From: Paenibacillus sonchi
Lineage (GTDB): Bacteria > Bacillota > Bacilli > Paenibacillales > Paenibacillaceae
Assembly: GCF_016772475.1 (NCBI RefSeq)
Contig: NZ_CP068595.1
Span: forward strand, 7,006,001-7,070,000
Length of the DNA stretch: 64,000 nucleotides
Direction of reading: 5' to 3'
This document shows, one piece after another, positions 1-7,849 of this stretch. Position 1 is the stretch's first letter. Each line of letters starts with the position of its first letter. A model generated the notes under the pieces. That model was given only the letters and a program-made list of their open reading frames with translations. It did no database searches and was not told the DNA's origin. A program made the position numbers and the translations under genes.

Positions 1-225
1 ACACAAGGACGAACAGGGAGCAAAAGACATAAATGATCCCCTCGGCCGCCATCATCGTATCCGCTGCTGTTCCGAGAATCATATCCCGCGAAATTGCCGG
101 ATGGTAGATAAACAGCGCACAGAGAAAAAAGACCATGACCGAAAAAGCGCTGCTGACGAAATATGCGGCATATTTCCGTTTGTTCCGTGCTACATTCCTA
201 TAAGCGAACTGCCGGAAGGTCATGG
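1..225 (-). CDS. BceB-like ABC transporter permease (5' part only)
   Basis: The N-terminal 75 codons of an FtsX/BceB-type permease; the gene runs off the left edge of the window. The ATG at 223-225 is preceded by a GGGAGG ribosome binding site inside the end of the ATPase gene, and the two genes overlap by 28 bases, as is usual for bceAB operons. The protein begins MTFRQFAYRNVARNKRKYAA, a basic cytoplasmic segment typical of this family, followed by a hydrophobic first membrane helix. In known systems the permease forms a complex with the BceS-type kinase and senses and handles cell-wall-active peptides such as bacitracin. Family assignment rests on the N-terminus and the adjacent ATPase; the ligand cannot be inferred. 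Confidence 0.85.
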
Positions 226-968
226 CCCCCGCCTCCCAGCAGCGACAGCATGTCGATGATGTTCTGGAAGAAGGCTGCTCTGCTGCTGCCCCGGTACATC
301 TCGCTGTGAAAGCGCCCGTCTTTGATAAAGATTACCCGGTGACAAAAGCTCGCAGCTACAGCGTCATGTGTGACCATAAGCACTGTCGTCCCTTCGGTGC
401 TATTCACTTCTGCAAGCAGGTTCATGACTTCGCCGGCGGCTTTCGAGTCCAGGCTTCCTGTAGGCTCATCCGCCAAAATCAGCGAAGGCCGGTGGATCAT
501 TGCCCGGGCGATGGCCACCCGCTGCATCTGTCCGCCGGAAATTTCGTTGGTCCGCTTATCCAAAAGAGCACGGATGCCGAGCCGGTCCGCCACCTCCCCA
601 AGCCGGTACTCCATTTCCTGCACTGTGAACCCGGCAAGCGTCAGCGGCAGCACAACATTCTCCTCCACGGTTAATGTGTCCAGCAGGTTGAAATGCTGGA
701 AGACAAACCCCAGCTCTTTACGGCGGAACAGTGCCCTGTCCTTGCGCCCCAGCCCCCTGGGGTCCCGGCCATTGATCATAACTTCGCCTGAGGTCGGTTC
801 ATCGATGGTGGCGATCACGTTGAGCAGTGTCGTTTTGCCGCTGCCCGAGGGTCCCATGATGCCCACGAATTCCCCTTTCTCCACAGCAAAGCGGATATGG
901 TTCAGGGCGTGAATCGAAACCTTGCCTTCATATATTTTGGATAAATTGTGGACGTCTAATATGGGCAA
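198..968 (-). CDS. BceA-like ABC transporter ATP-binding protein
   Basis: ATPase subunit (256 aa) of a Bce-type peptide antibiotic exporter/sensor. Walker A GPSGSGKTT is at residues 39-47, the ABC signature SGGQMQR begins near 144, and Walker B LILADEPTGSLD begins near 163, the normal order and spacing. The start appears to be TTG at 966-968, preceded by AAGGAGCGG. The gene overlaps the permease gene downstream and lies on the same strand as the BceRS-like pair at 3.0-4.7 kb, though two opposite-strand genes lie between them. Lantibiotic or lipid-II-cycle antibiotic resistance is the likely role; the substrate is unknown. Confidence 0.9.
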   Translation of the reverse strand: MPILDVHNLSKIYEGKVSIHALNHIRFAVEKGEFVGIMGPSGSGKTTLLNVIATIDEPTSGEVMINGRDPRGLGRKDRALFRRKELGFVFQHFNLLDTLTVEENVVLPLTLAGFTVQEMEYRLGEVADRLGIRALLDKRTNEISGGQMQRVAIARAMIHRPSLILADEPTGSLDSKAAGEVMNLLAEVNSTEGTTVLMVTHDAVAASFCHRVIFIKDGRFHSEMYRGSSRAAFFQNIIDMLSLLGGGGHDLPAVRL

Positions 969-1042
969 GTGCTTCCGCTCCTTCGTTTGCCTGGATTGCT
1001 TTTATTATATAAAACTGTAAACTGCAGCTGCCATTTCTGAAA

Positions 1043-1069
1043 CTTACAGCCACCTTACAGTATTGTAAG
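1043..1069. promoter_or_regulatory. Candidate response-regulator operator upstream of bceA-like gene
   Basis: CTTACAG occurs at 1043 and again at 1054 (11-bp spacing, one helical turn), and the second copy forms an inverted repeat CTTACA-GTAT-TGTAAG (1054-1069). Tandem sites one turn apart are typical of OmpR/PhoB-type regulators such as BceR. The site lies 75-100 bp upstream of the ATPase gene. The link to the regulator at 3996-4694 is inference. Confidence 0.45.
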
Positions 1070-1110
1070 CCGAAAATATCATGATCACGTTCAAGTGTCG
1101 AGGAAACAGG

Positions 1111-1139
1111 TTGACATCCCGCCGCAAAGCGCTTATATT
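1111..1139 (+). promoter_or_regulatory. SigA-type promoter of namA
   Basis: TTGACA (1111-1116), a 17-bp spacer and TATATT (1134-1139) give a near-consensus vegetative promoter, 45 bp upstream of the namA start codon. Confidence 0.75.
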
Positions 1140-1183
1140 ACATGCATGAGCATACATTTATTCTTTTGGAGGAGAGATTAATC

Positions 1184-2224
1184 ATGATGAAGGACCTATT
1201 CACCCCCTATGAGCTGCAGAATTTGAAGCTGAAGAACCGTGTCGTTATGCCTCCCATGTGCCAATACTCCGTTACCGATAAGGATGGCGTCGCCACGGAT
1301 TGGCACTACAATCACTATGTAAGCCGCGCGGTCGGCGGTACAGGACTCATTATTATAGAAATGACCGATGTCGATCCGGATGGACGGATTACCGATTATG
1401 ACCTTGGCATCTGGTCGGATGAGCACGTTCCAGCCCTGGCGAGAATCGTTGAGGCCTGCCACTTGTATGGCGCCAAGGTAGGCATCCAGATTGCCCACGC
1501 CGGACGTAAAGCCGAGGATGCTCCGCTGCCGGTGGCCCCTTCTGCCATTCCTTTTAGTGCCGAGTACAAAACCCCGCGTGAGCTGACCACTGAAGAAGTA
1601 AAGGCTATGGTTCAGAAATTCCAGGCTGGCGTCGAGCGGGCCGTTCAGGCCGGCTTCGATGTCATTGAGCTGCATGGAGCACACGGCTATCTGATCCACC
1701 AGTTCCATTCCCCTTTGACCAATAAACGGACAGATGAATATGGAAAGGACCTGACGCTGTTCGGCAGAGAAGTTATCCAGGCGGCCAAAAAAGTAATGCC
1801 GGAGGGAATGCCTCTAATTATGCGTATTTCCGCACAGGAATATGTGGAAGGCGGCTATGGCATCCGCGAGAGTCTGGAGATTGGCAGAGCCTATAAGGAA
1901 GCCGGAGCTGATATTTTTCATGTCAGCGCCGGCGGTGAAGGTGCTATTGCTGCTGAAGGCAAACCGGGAACTCACGCTGCCTATCAGGTTCCGCTGGCCC
2001 GTGCGTTCAAGCAGGAGCTGAATGTTCCGGTGATCGCTGTCGGACGCTTGGATGAGGCTGTGCTGGCTAACGCCGTTATCGGCAACGATGAGGCGGATCT
2101 GGTTGCTGTCGGCCGGGGCATGCTGAGAAATCCGTATTGGACGCTGGAAGCCGGTGTACAGCTGGGCAAAGACGCGGGTCTGCCGAAGCAGTATGAGCTT
2201 GGCTTCCCCCGTTCCCGGAGATAA
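1184..2224 (+). CDS. namA: NADPH dehydrogenase, old yellow enzyme family (NamA/YqjM type)
   Basis: FMN-dependent ene-reductase (346 aa) of the YqjM class, which reduces activated C=C bonds and nitro compounds with NADPH. The N-terminal LFTPYELQNLKLKNRVVMPP segment and the PPMCQYS motif carry the flavin-modulating cysteine seen in YqjM. IAHAGRK and the ELHGAHGYLIHQFHSP segment supply substrate- and flavin-binding histidines and arginines, and VGRGMLRNP near the C-terminus binds the FMN phosphate. The ATG at 1184 is chosen because GGAGGAGAG sits 7-8 bases upstream; an earlier ATG at 1142 lacks a site. A MarR-type gene follows on the same strand, as is common for stress-inducible reductases. Confidence 0.93.
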   Translation: MMKDLFTPYELQNLKLKNRVVMPPMCQYSVTDKDGVATDWHYNHYVSRAVGGTGLIIIEMTDVDPDGRITDYDLGIWSDEHVPALARIVEACHLYGAKVGIQIAHAGRKAEDAPLPVAPSAIPFSAEYKTPRELTTEEVKAMVQKFQAGVERAVQAGFDVIELHGAHGYLIHQFHSPLTNKRTDEYGKDLTLFGREVIQAAKKVMPEGMPLIMRISAQEYVEGGYGIRESLEIGRAYKEAGADIFHVSAGGEGAIAAEGKPGTHAAYQVPLARAFKQELNVPVIAVGRLDEAVLANAVIGNDEADLVAVGRGMLRNPYWTLEAGVQLGKDAGLPKQYELGFPRSRR

Positions 2225-2347
2225 GACTTACACCCGTAAGGTAAAGTTCTAAAGCCGTTTCTTATACAAAACGGGACCCGGGGTGTTATAATAGACAAAA
2301 ATTTATTAGTCATCCTTTGGCATACATCCGGGAGAGGAATGGTTTAG

Positions 2348-2791
2348 ATGAAAAATTCCCTTGAAGGCGGGCTGATCACCAGTTGGTTAAGCTTAACTCA
2401 TATACAAATGAAGGTCGCGGGTGAACTGGAAGCGAAATTGCAGGAGAACTTCGGATGGTCGCTCAACGAATTCTATCTGATGTACTTCCTGTCCGAAGCG
2501 CCGGAGAAAAAGCTGCGCCTGCAGCAGCTGGAGTCGATGGTCGGGCTCAGCCAGAGTGCCGTGTCCAGACTGGTCAGCCGCTTTGAAGCGAAGGGCTGCG
2601 GAGCGCTGCAGCGGACGACCTGCGATGACGACCGCAGGAGCATCTACACCTCTCTAACCCCTATCGGACAAGAAAAGCTGGACCGTGCACAGGTGACGGT
2701 GAACGAGGTGCTTTTTGAAGCTTTTCCCCGTACGGAGGTTAAAGAGCTGCTGGAGGATATGCTGAGGCTGAAGCCGCAGCAGCAACCCTAA
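2348..2791 (+). CDS. MarR family transcriptional regulator
   Basis: A 147-aa winged-helix regulator. LRLQQLESMVGLSQSAVSRL forms the helix-turn-helix at about residues 57-77, followed by the wing with the D-D-R-R signature and YTSLTPIGQEKL that mark MarR proteins. A TATAAT at 2286-2291 may be its own -10 box, and GAGAGG precedes the ATG. Position 124 bp after namA on the same strand suggests it controls that reductase or itself. The effector (phenolic or oxidant) is unknown. Confidence 0.88.
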   Translation: MKNSLEGGLITSWLSLTHIQMKVAGELEAKLQENFGWSLNEFYLMYFLSEAPEKKLRLQQLESMVGLSQSAVSRLVSRFEAKGCGALQRTTCDDDRRSIYTSLTPIGQEKLDRAQVTVNEVLFEAFPRTEVKELLEDMLRLKPQQQP

Positions 2792-2817
2792 GCAAGCCTT
2801 GAGGATTACCCTGAATC

Positions 2818-2860
2818 AGCCTGCCCCTTATCCCTTAAGGAGGCAGGTTATTTTGTTTCC
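2818..2860 (+). terminator. Rho-independent terminator between marR and bceS
   Basis: CCTGCC and GGCAGG arms, with an inner CTT/AAG pairing, are followed by a T-rich run (ttattttgttt). The hairpin lies 27 bp after the marR stop and can serve the convergent kinase gene only weakly. Confidence 0.6.
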
Positions 2861-3019
2861 CGCTGCGTTCCCGTGAACTTCAGACAGGCTGCCGTGCATA
2901 CTACAATAGAAAAGAACGCGGGGTGTATGCATGTTATTTTCAGTGATGCAGCTGTTGGGCGGTATTATTCTGTCATTGGGCTGGATTCCGTATGCAAGGA
3001 ATGTGAGTTTTTTCATGCC

Positions 3020-3994
3020 TCAAAAAATAATCCGCAACGCCGTCCCCTGCCCCACCTCAGAGGAAATTTCCACCTGATGTCCCAGCTTGCCGCAGATCTG
3101 CTTCACCAGATACAGGCCCATCCCTGTGGATTCCTGGAAGCTGCGGCCGTTGACCCCGGTAAAATAAGCATCGAACACACGCGGCAAATCGCCGGGCGGA
3201 ATCCCTACTCCCTCATCACGCACCTCCAGCACAGGTCTGCCCTGCTCCCCCGCGTATCCGTGAAAATGCACGAACCGTCCCTCCTCCACCGTATACCGCA
3301 GCGCATTGGTGATAAGCTGGGTCAGCACAAAAGACAGCCATTTCTCGTCCGAGGTAATGAACAGTCCGTTCTCTACCCTAATAGCCGGAAATACGCGTTT
3401 GCGGATAAACAGCCGTTTCTGCTCCGAGGTCACGCCCCGCACAATGGCTGCAAGCTCCAGCCGCTCGACATAAAAATCATGCTCAAAGGTATCCAGGCGG
3501 GCGGTGTAGAGGACGGTATCCAGCCCTTTTTTGAGCCGGTCCAGCTCATCCCCGATGGCCGTAAACGGAGGCCCGTCCTTGTCCTGGATGATGAGGTGGA
3601 TGACCGACAGCGGGGTCTTCATGCCATGCACCCACTGGTTAATAAAATGAATATGCTCCTCCAGCTTGTGGCGGTAGCTGTGCAGATCATTCTGGTACAG
3701 GCGGAACTGGTGGGCCAGGACGACGCGCAGGCTCTCCGCCAGCGGAGAGCTCTGGGCAGGTCCGCCGGAATCATCCAGTGTAGCGGGCAGATTCAGCAGC
3801 CGTTCGTAAAAGGAACGGTTGGAGAAATAGCGGTAGGCCAGATAAGCCAGCAGCAGACAGGTGCTGAGCAGGCCCGCATACAGGCTTACGTTCATTCCGC
3901 TGCCCCCGTCCAGCCGGTAGACCAGGGTGATCATTAGGAGCTGGGCCAGGTAGATTACAATGAGAGGCGTCTGTTCACGCAAAAACAGCTTCAT
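3020..3994 (-). CDS. BceS-like intramembrane-sensing histidine kinase
   Basis: A 324-aa kinase with two N-terminal transmembrane helices (about residues 10-27 and 35-53) and almost no extracellular loop, the hallmark of BceS-type kinases that take their signal from the cognate ABC transporter. The phospho-acceptor box is QWVHGMKTPLSVI. N-box QLITNALRYT, G1 DEGVGIPPGDLPRVFDAYF and G2 STGMGLYLVKQ are intact. A GGAGG lies before the ATG. The gene starts one base after the regulator stop, so the pair is cotranscribed. Its transporter partner is most likely the pair at 1-968. Confidence 0.92.
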   Translation of the reverse strand: MKLFLREQTPLIVIYLAQLLMITLVYRLDGGSGMNVSLYAGLLSTCLLLAYLAYRYFSNRSFYERLLNLPATLDDSGGPAQSSPLAESLRVVLAHQFRLYQNDLHSYRHKLEEHIHFINQWVHGMKTPLSVIHLIIQDKDGPPFTAIGDELDRLKKGLDTVLYTARLDTFEHDFYVERLELAAIVRGVTSEQKRLFIRKRVFPAIRVENGLFITSDEKWLSFVLTQLITNALRYTVEEGRFVHFHGYAGEQGRPVLEVRDEGVGIPPGDLPRVFDAYFTGVNGRSFQESTGMGLYLVKQICGKLGHQVEISSEVGQGTALRIIF

Positions 3995-3995
3995 G

Positions 3996-4694
3996 CTAGG
4001 CCTCCTCCCAGTTCTCGCACAGCCTGTAGCCTTGACCCCGGACGGTCTGGAGCCCGTCCGCGATATCCAGCGCCGCCAGCTTTTTGCGCACCCGGGTCAC
4101 GTACACATTCAGGGTGTTGTCATCGACAAAAGCCTGGTCATCCCAGATTTTCTCCAGCAGCCGGTCGCGGGTGACGACAGTGCCCGCTTTTTGCATCAGC
4201 TCGTCGAGAATTTTGGCTTCAGTGTGACTGAGGTCAATCTTCGCGCTGCCCCGCGACAGGACCAGACGTTCAACATCCAGCATCAGCCCCGCTACGGTCA
4301 GGCTGCGCTCCGTGCCTCCTCCGGCATAAGAGCCGTAGGCCCGGCGGAGATGGCTTTTGATTTTGGCGAGGGCAATCTCATAATCGAACGGCTTCGTGAT
4401 GTAATCATCGGCTCCATTTTCAAGCGCCATCACCTGATCCATTTTGCCCTCACGGGCAGAGATGAACAGGATCGGGCAGGTGGAGAGACCGCGGATTTGG
4501 CGGCACCAGTAATACCCGTCGAATTTCGGCAGATTCACATCCAGCAGCACCAGATGGGGGGCAAACGACTCGAACTCCGCCCGCACCGCTTCAAAATCGT
4601 GAACCGCCTGCGTCTCATACCCGAATTTATGTAAATAATCCTGAAGCAGCATTACCAGTCCACGGTCGTCTTCGATAATAAAAATTTTGAACAT
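3996..4694 (-). CDS. BceR-like OmpR-family response regulator
   Basis: A 232-aa response regulator. Receiver domain: IIEDD acidic pocket, phosphorylation site in LVLLDVNLPKFDG, conserved T/S in LFISAREG, and K in YITKPFDYEI. The C-terminal OmpR winged helix ends with TLNVYVTRVRKKL and VRGQGYRL. I place the start at 4694 because GGAGG lies six bases upstream; an in-frame extension to 4742 has no binding site. It probably activates the bceAB-like genes when transporter-bound kinase senses a cell-wall antibiotic. Confidence 0.92.
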   Translation of the reverse strand: MFKIFIIEDDRGLVMLLQDYLHKFGYETQAVHDFEAVRAEFESFAPHLVLLDVNLPKFDGYYWCRQIRGLSTCPILFISAREGKMDQVMALENGADDYITKPFDYEIALAKIKSHLRRAYGSYAGGGTERSLTVAGLMLDVERLVLSRGSAKIDLSHTEAKILDELMQKAGTVVTRDRLLEKIWDDQAFVDDNTLNVYVTRVRKKLAALDIADGLQTVRGQGYRLCENWEEA

Positions 4695-4810
4695 ATCAGG
4701 CCTCCGGTTTGCAGCATAAGCCCGTTTAGGGGTTTGCCCCATAATATATACAGTCCCTGGGTAGTAGTCAAATAAGGGGTATAGTTTTTACTATGATTTC
4801 TAGTATGATG

Positions 4811-4900
4811 GACTTAGTTGGGACTACGGAGAATGTTTGGACTTCCGGCCGCTGCCCCTCTGCAGATTTCTTGATTGTTACCGCTGTTCGCGGTGAAAAT
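4811..4900. mobile_element. Partial copy of the MITE-like dispersed repeat
   Basis: About 90 bp closely match the interior of the full elements at 28782-29008 and 53523-53741, including the shared stretch GAATGTTTGGACTTCCGGCC and the later CTGCAGATTTCTT. Both terminal inverted repeats are missing, so this is a decayed copy. The rest of the 4743-5037 gap holds the probable bceR promoter and nothing else recognisable. Confidence 0.7.
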
Positions 4901-5037
4901 TCTGCTGTACAAACTGCAATAGAACAGATCTCAAACATTAATACTTAGCAGCTTTAACCCTAACCCTTTCAATTTTTCACTGGATAGGCGGTAACCTTAC
5001 ACCGCCTTAATTCACTCACGTCAGGAGGCGCTTTAAG

Positions 5038-5772
5038 ATGAAACAGAACAAATACGATGACGCCGGCTTTTTTGCCAAATACAGCGCAATGCCCCGCTCC
5101 ACCGGGGGACTGGAGGCTGCCGGAGAATGGAGCACCTTCCGCTCCCTGCTTCCCGATTTACACGGTAAAAGAGTACTGGATCTCGGCTGCGGCTTCGGCT
5201 GGCATTGCCGGTATGCCCGTGAGCAGCTTGCGGAATCTGTGGTCGGCATCGACCTGTCCGAAAATATGCTGGAGCGGGCCAGGGCGATAACAGATGATCC
5301 CGGGATCGAATACCGCCGGGGAGCGATTGAGGATATCCGGTTCGCTGCGGGCGAATTTGATGTGGTAATCAGCTCACTCGCCATCCACTATGTCGAACGG
5401 TTCGATCTGCTCTGCCGCGAGGTTCAGCATTGCTTGCGGCCGGGCGGCAGCTTTGTGCTCTCCGTAGAGCATCCCATCTACACTGCGCTCGCCGCGCAGG
5501 ACTGGCACTACGGCCCGGATGGCGCGAAACTCCATTGGCCGCTGGACCATTATCATGATGAAGGCCCGCGCGAAGCCAGATTTCTTGAGGATGATGTGAT
5601 TAAATATCACCGCAATATAGCGACCTATCTCAATACGCTGATCACCTCCGGCTTCACAGTCACCAAGCTCTCCGAGCTTCAGCCGACCCCCGAGATGCTG
5701 GAGCAGAACGCCTCCTGGCATGAGGAACTGCGCCGCCCCATGTTCCTGCTGCTCTCGGCAGTGCGAAATTAG
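5038..5772 (+). CDS. Class I SAM-dependent methyltransferase
   Basis: A 244-aa Methyltransf_11-type enzyme. Motif I VLDLGCGFGWH (about residues 46-56) binds SAM, the acidic residue in VVGIDLSENML (motif II) contacts the ribose, and FDVVISSLAIHYV is motif IV. The C-terminal half (VEHPIY, PRYHRNIATYLNTLI-like segments) resembles small-molecule methyltransferases near biotin/ubiquinone-type enzymes. The substrate is unknown. GGAGG lies 9 bases upstream of the ATG. The gene is monocistronic and its stop abuts the 12-bp repeat array. Confidence 0.87.
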   Translation: MKQNKYDDAGFFAKYSAMPRSTGGLEAAGEWSTFRSLLPDLHGKRVLDLGCGFGWHCRYAREQLAESVVGIDLSENMLERARAITDDPGIEYRRGAIEDIRFAAGEFDVVISSLAIHYVERFDLLCREVQHCLRPGGSFVLSVEHPIYTALAAQDWHYGPDGAKLHWPLDHYHDEGPREARFLEDDVIKYHRNIATYLNTLITSGFTVTKLSELQPTPEMLEQNASWHEELRRPMFLLLSAVRN

Positions 5773-5786
5773 CAGCGCTGCGGATG

Positions 5787-6030
5787 TGTTGCAGTTGCTG
5801 GTGTAGTTGCAGGTATAGGTGGAGGCATAGTTGCAAATGCAGTTTGCAGACATAGTTGCAAGCGCAGTTGCAGACATAGTTGCAAGCGCAGTTGCAGACG
5901 TAGTTGCAGACGTAGTTGCAGACGTAGTTGCAGACGTAGTTGCAGATATAGTTGCAGACATAGTTGCAGACGTAGTTGCAGACGTAGTTGCAGACGTAGT
6001 TGCAGATATAGTTGCAGACATAGTTGCAGA
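5787..6030. repeat. 12-bp tandem repeat array
   Basis: About 20 units related to GTTGCAGACGTA, most regular from 5844 to 6029, with variants GACATA, GATATA and AGCGCA. A higher-order order is visible: a run of GACGTA units, then GATATA, then GACATA, occurring twice. Because the unit is four codons, all frames stay open: the plus strand reads (V/I)-A-D-V repeats and the minus strand N-Y-V-C repeats. A TTG at 5831 follows GGTGGAGG at 5-base spacing and would open an 88-codon frame, but nothing else supports translation. Confidence 0.85.
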
Positions 6031-6037
6031 GCACTGG

Positions 6038-6172
6038 CGCAGGCACAAAGCACCTGCGCCGTCCTTCAGCTTCACTGGACCGTGCTGCCGTCTTTGATTT
6101 CAGTCTAACGTTACCTTGAGAACGACTCCGATGAATCTACGGCAACTCCAAGTGGAAGAAGGGGAACTCATT
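6038..6172 (+). repeat. Composite intergenic repeat, copy A
   Basis: A GC-rich hairpin segment (GGCGCAGG/CCTGCGCC and CGCCGTCC...GGAC) is followed by ACCTTGAGAACGA, GTTGAATC-like and CAACTCCAAGTGGAAGAAGG segments. The same order occurs at 28285-28395, so the two copies are related. The remaining sequence up to 6278 shows nothing recognisable. Confidence 0.55.
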
Positions 6173-6278
6173 TGCCCTCAGTCGCCCACTTCTGGCCTAA
6201 TCAAAGGTATTTATACCTCTCCTTTCACCCAACTTCCCTTCGCCGCTTCAACTTCAATCAATCCCAATCCTGTTGGCC

Positions 6279-6328
6279 TTTACATCGCCCAATCAGAGTG
6301 CTATGATACGAACATGACGTTAACGTTA
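6279..6328 (+). promoter_or_regulatory. merR promoter with operator-like palindrome
   Basis: TTTACA (6279-6284), a 17-bp spacer and TATGAT (6302-6307) form a promoter. Immediately downstream is AACATGACGTTAACGTTA (6311-6328), whose core ACGTTAACGT is a perfect palindrome and recurs at 6759-6780. The position after the -10 box suggests autorepression. Confidence 0.6.
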
Positions 6329-6353
6329 TATTTTATCTTGAAAGGGGGAATTC

Positions 6354-6743
6354 ATGATGGACCGCATGCGCATCGGCGAGTTGACAGAGCGAGCAGGGGT
6401 TACCCAACGCACGGTCCGCTATTACGAGAGCATCGGACTGCTTCCTTCAGGCGAACGCGAAGGCAACGGTCATCACTACTACACGGAAGAGACGGTCGCC
6501 CGTCTGCGGAAGATTGATCAGTTGAAGAAGCTGGGCTTAAGCCTCGAGGAGATTCGGGACGTAATCGAGCTCTACTTCACGGACCCTAGCGGGGTGCAGC
6601 CGAAGCGGAAGGTTCTCGGCCTGCTGCGCCGGCATCTGGCAGACACGGACAAGAAGCTCGATGCACTGGGGCAGTTCCGAGACGATCTGCAATCCCACAT
6701 CGAACGCTTCGAACAGTGGCTCGAGACCAATGACCGGGCCTAA
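6354..6743 (+). CDS. MerR family transcriptional regulator
   Basis: A 129-aa MerR protein. The N-terminal winged helix is typical: RIGELTERAGVTQRTVRYYE followed by SIGLLPSGEREGNGHHYYTEE. A C-terminal helical coil (about residues 75-125) would form the antiparallel dimer; no metal-binding cysteines are present, so an organic effector or redox signal is more likely than a metal. AAAGGGGG precedes the ATG. It is followed at 66 bp by an NAD(P)-dependent dehydrogenase gene that carries the same palindrome upstream, making that gene its probable target. Confidence 0.9.
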   Translation: MMDRMRIGELTERAGVTQRTVRYYESIGLLPSGEREGNGHHYYTEETVARLRKIDQLKKLGLSLEEIRDVIELYFTDPSGVQPKRKVLGLLRRHLADTDKKLDALGQFRDDLQSHIERFEQWLETNDRA

Positions 6744-6758
6744 AATTTTTTTATTCAA

Positions 6759-6780
6759 AACATGACGTTAACGTAATGTT
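6759..6780 (+). promoter_or_regulatory. Second MerR operator-like palindrome
   Basis: AACATGACGTTAACGTAATGTT is palindromic apart from one symmetric pair and shares 15 bases with the site before merR. It lies 30 bp upstream of the dehydrogenase start. Confidence 0.6.
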
Positions 6781-6809
6781 TTTAATATTTTGAAGGAGGA
6801 ATTATATTA

Positions 6810-7634
6810 ATGAGCGAAAACATTGGATTTATCGGACTCGGCCTGCTCGGGCTGCCCATCGCAGCCAATCTGCTCCAAGCGCAGTACGCGCTGACCGTAT
6901 ATAACCGCACCGCGGACAAAGCAAAGCCGCTCGTTGCCCAAGGCGCGTTGCAGGCGGCCCGTCCCGCCGACGCCGTGACGGCTGGGGGCATCGTCGTCAC
7001 CTTGGTGTGGGACGATGAAGCACTGGAAAGCGTCGTCGGAAGCGAGGATTTCCTGGAGCGGCTCGGGCCGGGCGGCATTCACGTGTCGATGAGCACGGTG
7101 TCGCCGGATACTGGCAGGAAACTGGCGGACTTGCATGCGCGGTACGGCTCCGTTTATGTCGAGGCGCCAGTCTTCGGGCGGCCCGAGGCGGCGGCGGCCA
7201 AGCAGCTGTGGATTCCCGTAGCGGGCCCGCGGGAAGCGAAGGAGCGGGTACGGCCAGTGCTGGAGGCGTTGGGAGCCAGAGGGATTTTTGACTTCGGCGA
7301 AGAAGCCGGTACGGCCGTGCTGGTCAAGCTGATCGGTAACTTCCTCATCGTCTCCGCCGGACGCTCGCTGGAGGAAGCACTGGGAATGGCCGAGCACGGC
7401 GGGCTCGATTCCAAAGCGGTGGTCAACATGCTTACGAGCACGCTGTTTCCTGCCCCCATCTATCAATCCTATGGCAAAATGATCGCCGAGAAGACGGCAA
7501 ATATCTCCGAAAGCAAAATTCCGCAGAAGGATGTCGGCCTCTTTCTGGCGGCGGCGCACAACGCGCAGTTCCCCGCCCCGCTCGCCGGTCAGCTGCTTGA
7601 TATGCTGGAGGGCGGAGACCGGAGCAGACCATAG
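6810..7634 (+). CDS. NAD(P)-dependent dehydrogenase, 3-hydroxyisobutyrate dehydrogenase family
   Basis: A 274-aa beta-hydroxyacid dehydrogenase-type protein. The Rossmann motif GFIGLGLLGLPIAANLL is at the N-terminus, the substrate-site segment reads VSMSTVSPDTGRKLA (normally D-x-S-T), EAPVFGRPEAA follows, and the catalytic lysine lies in VLVKLIGNFL. The C-terminal helical domain includes PQKDVGLFLAAAH. The C-terminus is 10-20 residues shorter than most relatives, ending just after the last helix. GGAGGAATTATATTA precedes the ATG. Relatives include imine reductases, so the substrate cannot be fixed from sequence. MerR-type control is inferred from the shared palindrome. Confidence 0.87.
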   Translation: MSENIGFIGLGLLGLPIAANLLQAQYALTVYNRTADKAKPLVAQGALQAARPADAVTAGGIVVTLVWDDEALESVVGSEDFLERLGPGGIHVSMSTVSPDTGRKLADLHARYGSVYVEAPVFGRPEAAAAKQLWIPVAGPREAKERVRPVLEALGARGIFDFGEEAGTAVLVKLIGNFLIVSAGRSLEEALGMAEHGGLDSKAVVNMLTSTLFPAPIYQSYGKMIAEKTANISESKIPQKDVGLFLAAAHNAQFPAPLAGQLLDMLEGGDRSRP

Positions 7635-7659
7635 CTTGAACTGAGTCGCAAAATAAGAA

Positions 7660-7710
7660 GGGGCTGTCCCAAGGTCACGACAATGACCTGAGGGACAACC
7701 CCGTTTTTTT
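7660..7710 (+). terminator. Rho-independent terminator after the dehydrogenase
   Basis: GGGGCTGTCCC pairs with GGGACAACCCC, AGGTCA pairs with TGACCT inside it, and seven Ts follow. Confidence 0.9.
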
Positions 7711-7849
7711 CATTGTAAAACAAAATGAAACCGTTCTTTGGAAAATGGATGCGACGAGCAACCATCAGAAGGAGAGGAGGCTAATAAGGTGCAGACCGGA
7801 ACAGAGAATTAATTCATTGTCAGCTACAGCTGACACCAACGACCATTGG

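Noticed and set aside
5660..6046. 128-codon minus-strand frame encoding N-Y-V-C repeats across the 12-bp array
   Set aside because: Frame openness follows from the 12-bp period; there is no binding site, and most of the rest is antisense to the methyltransferase gene.
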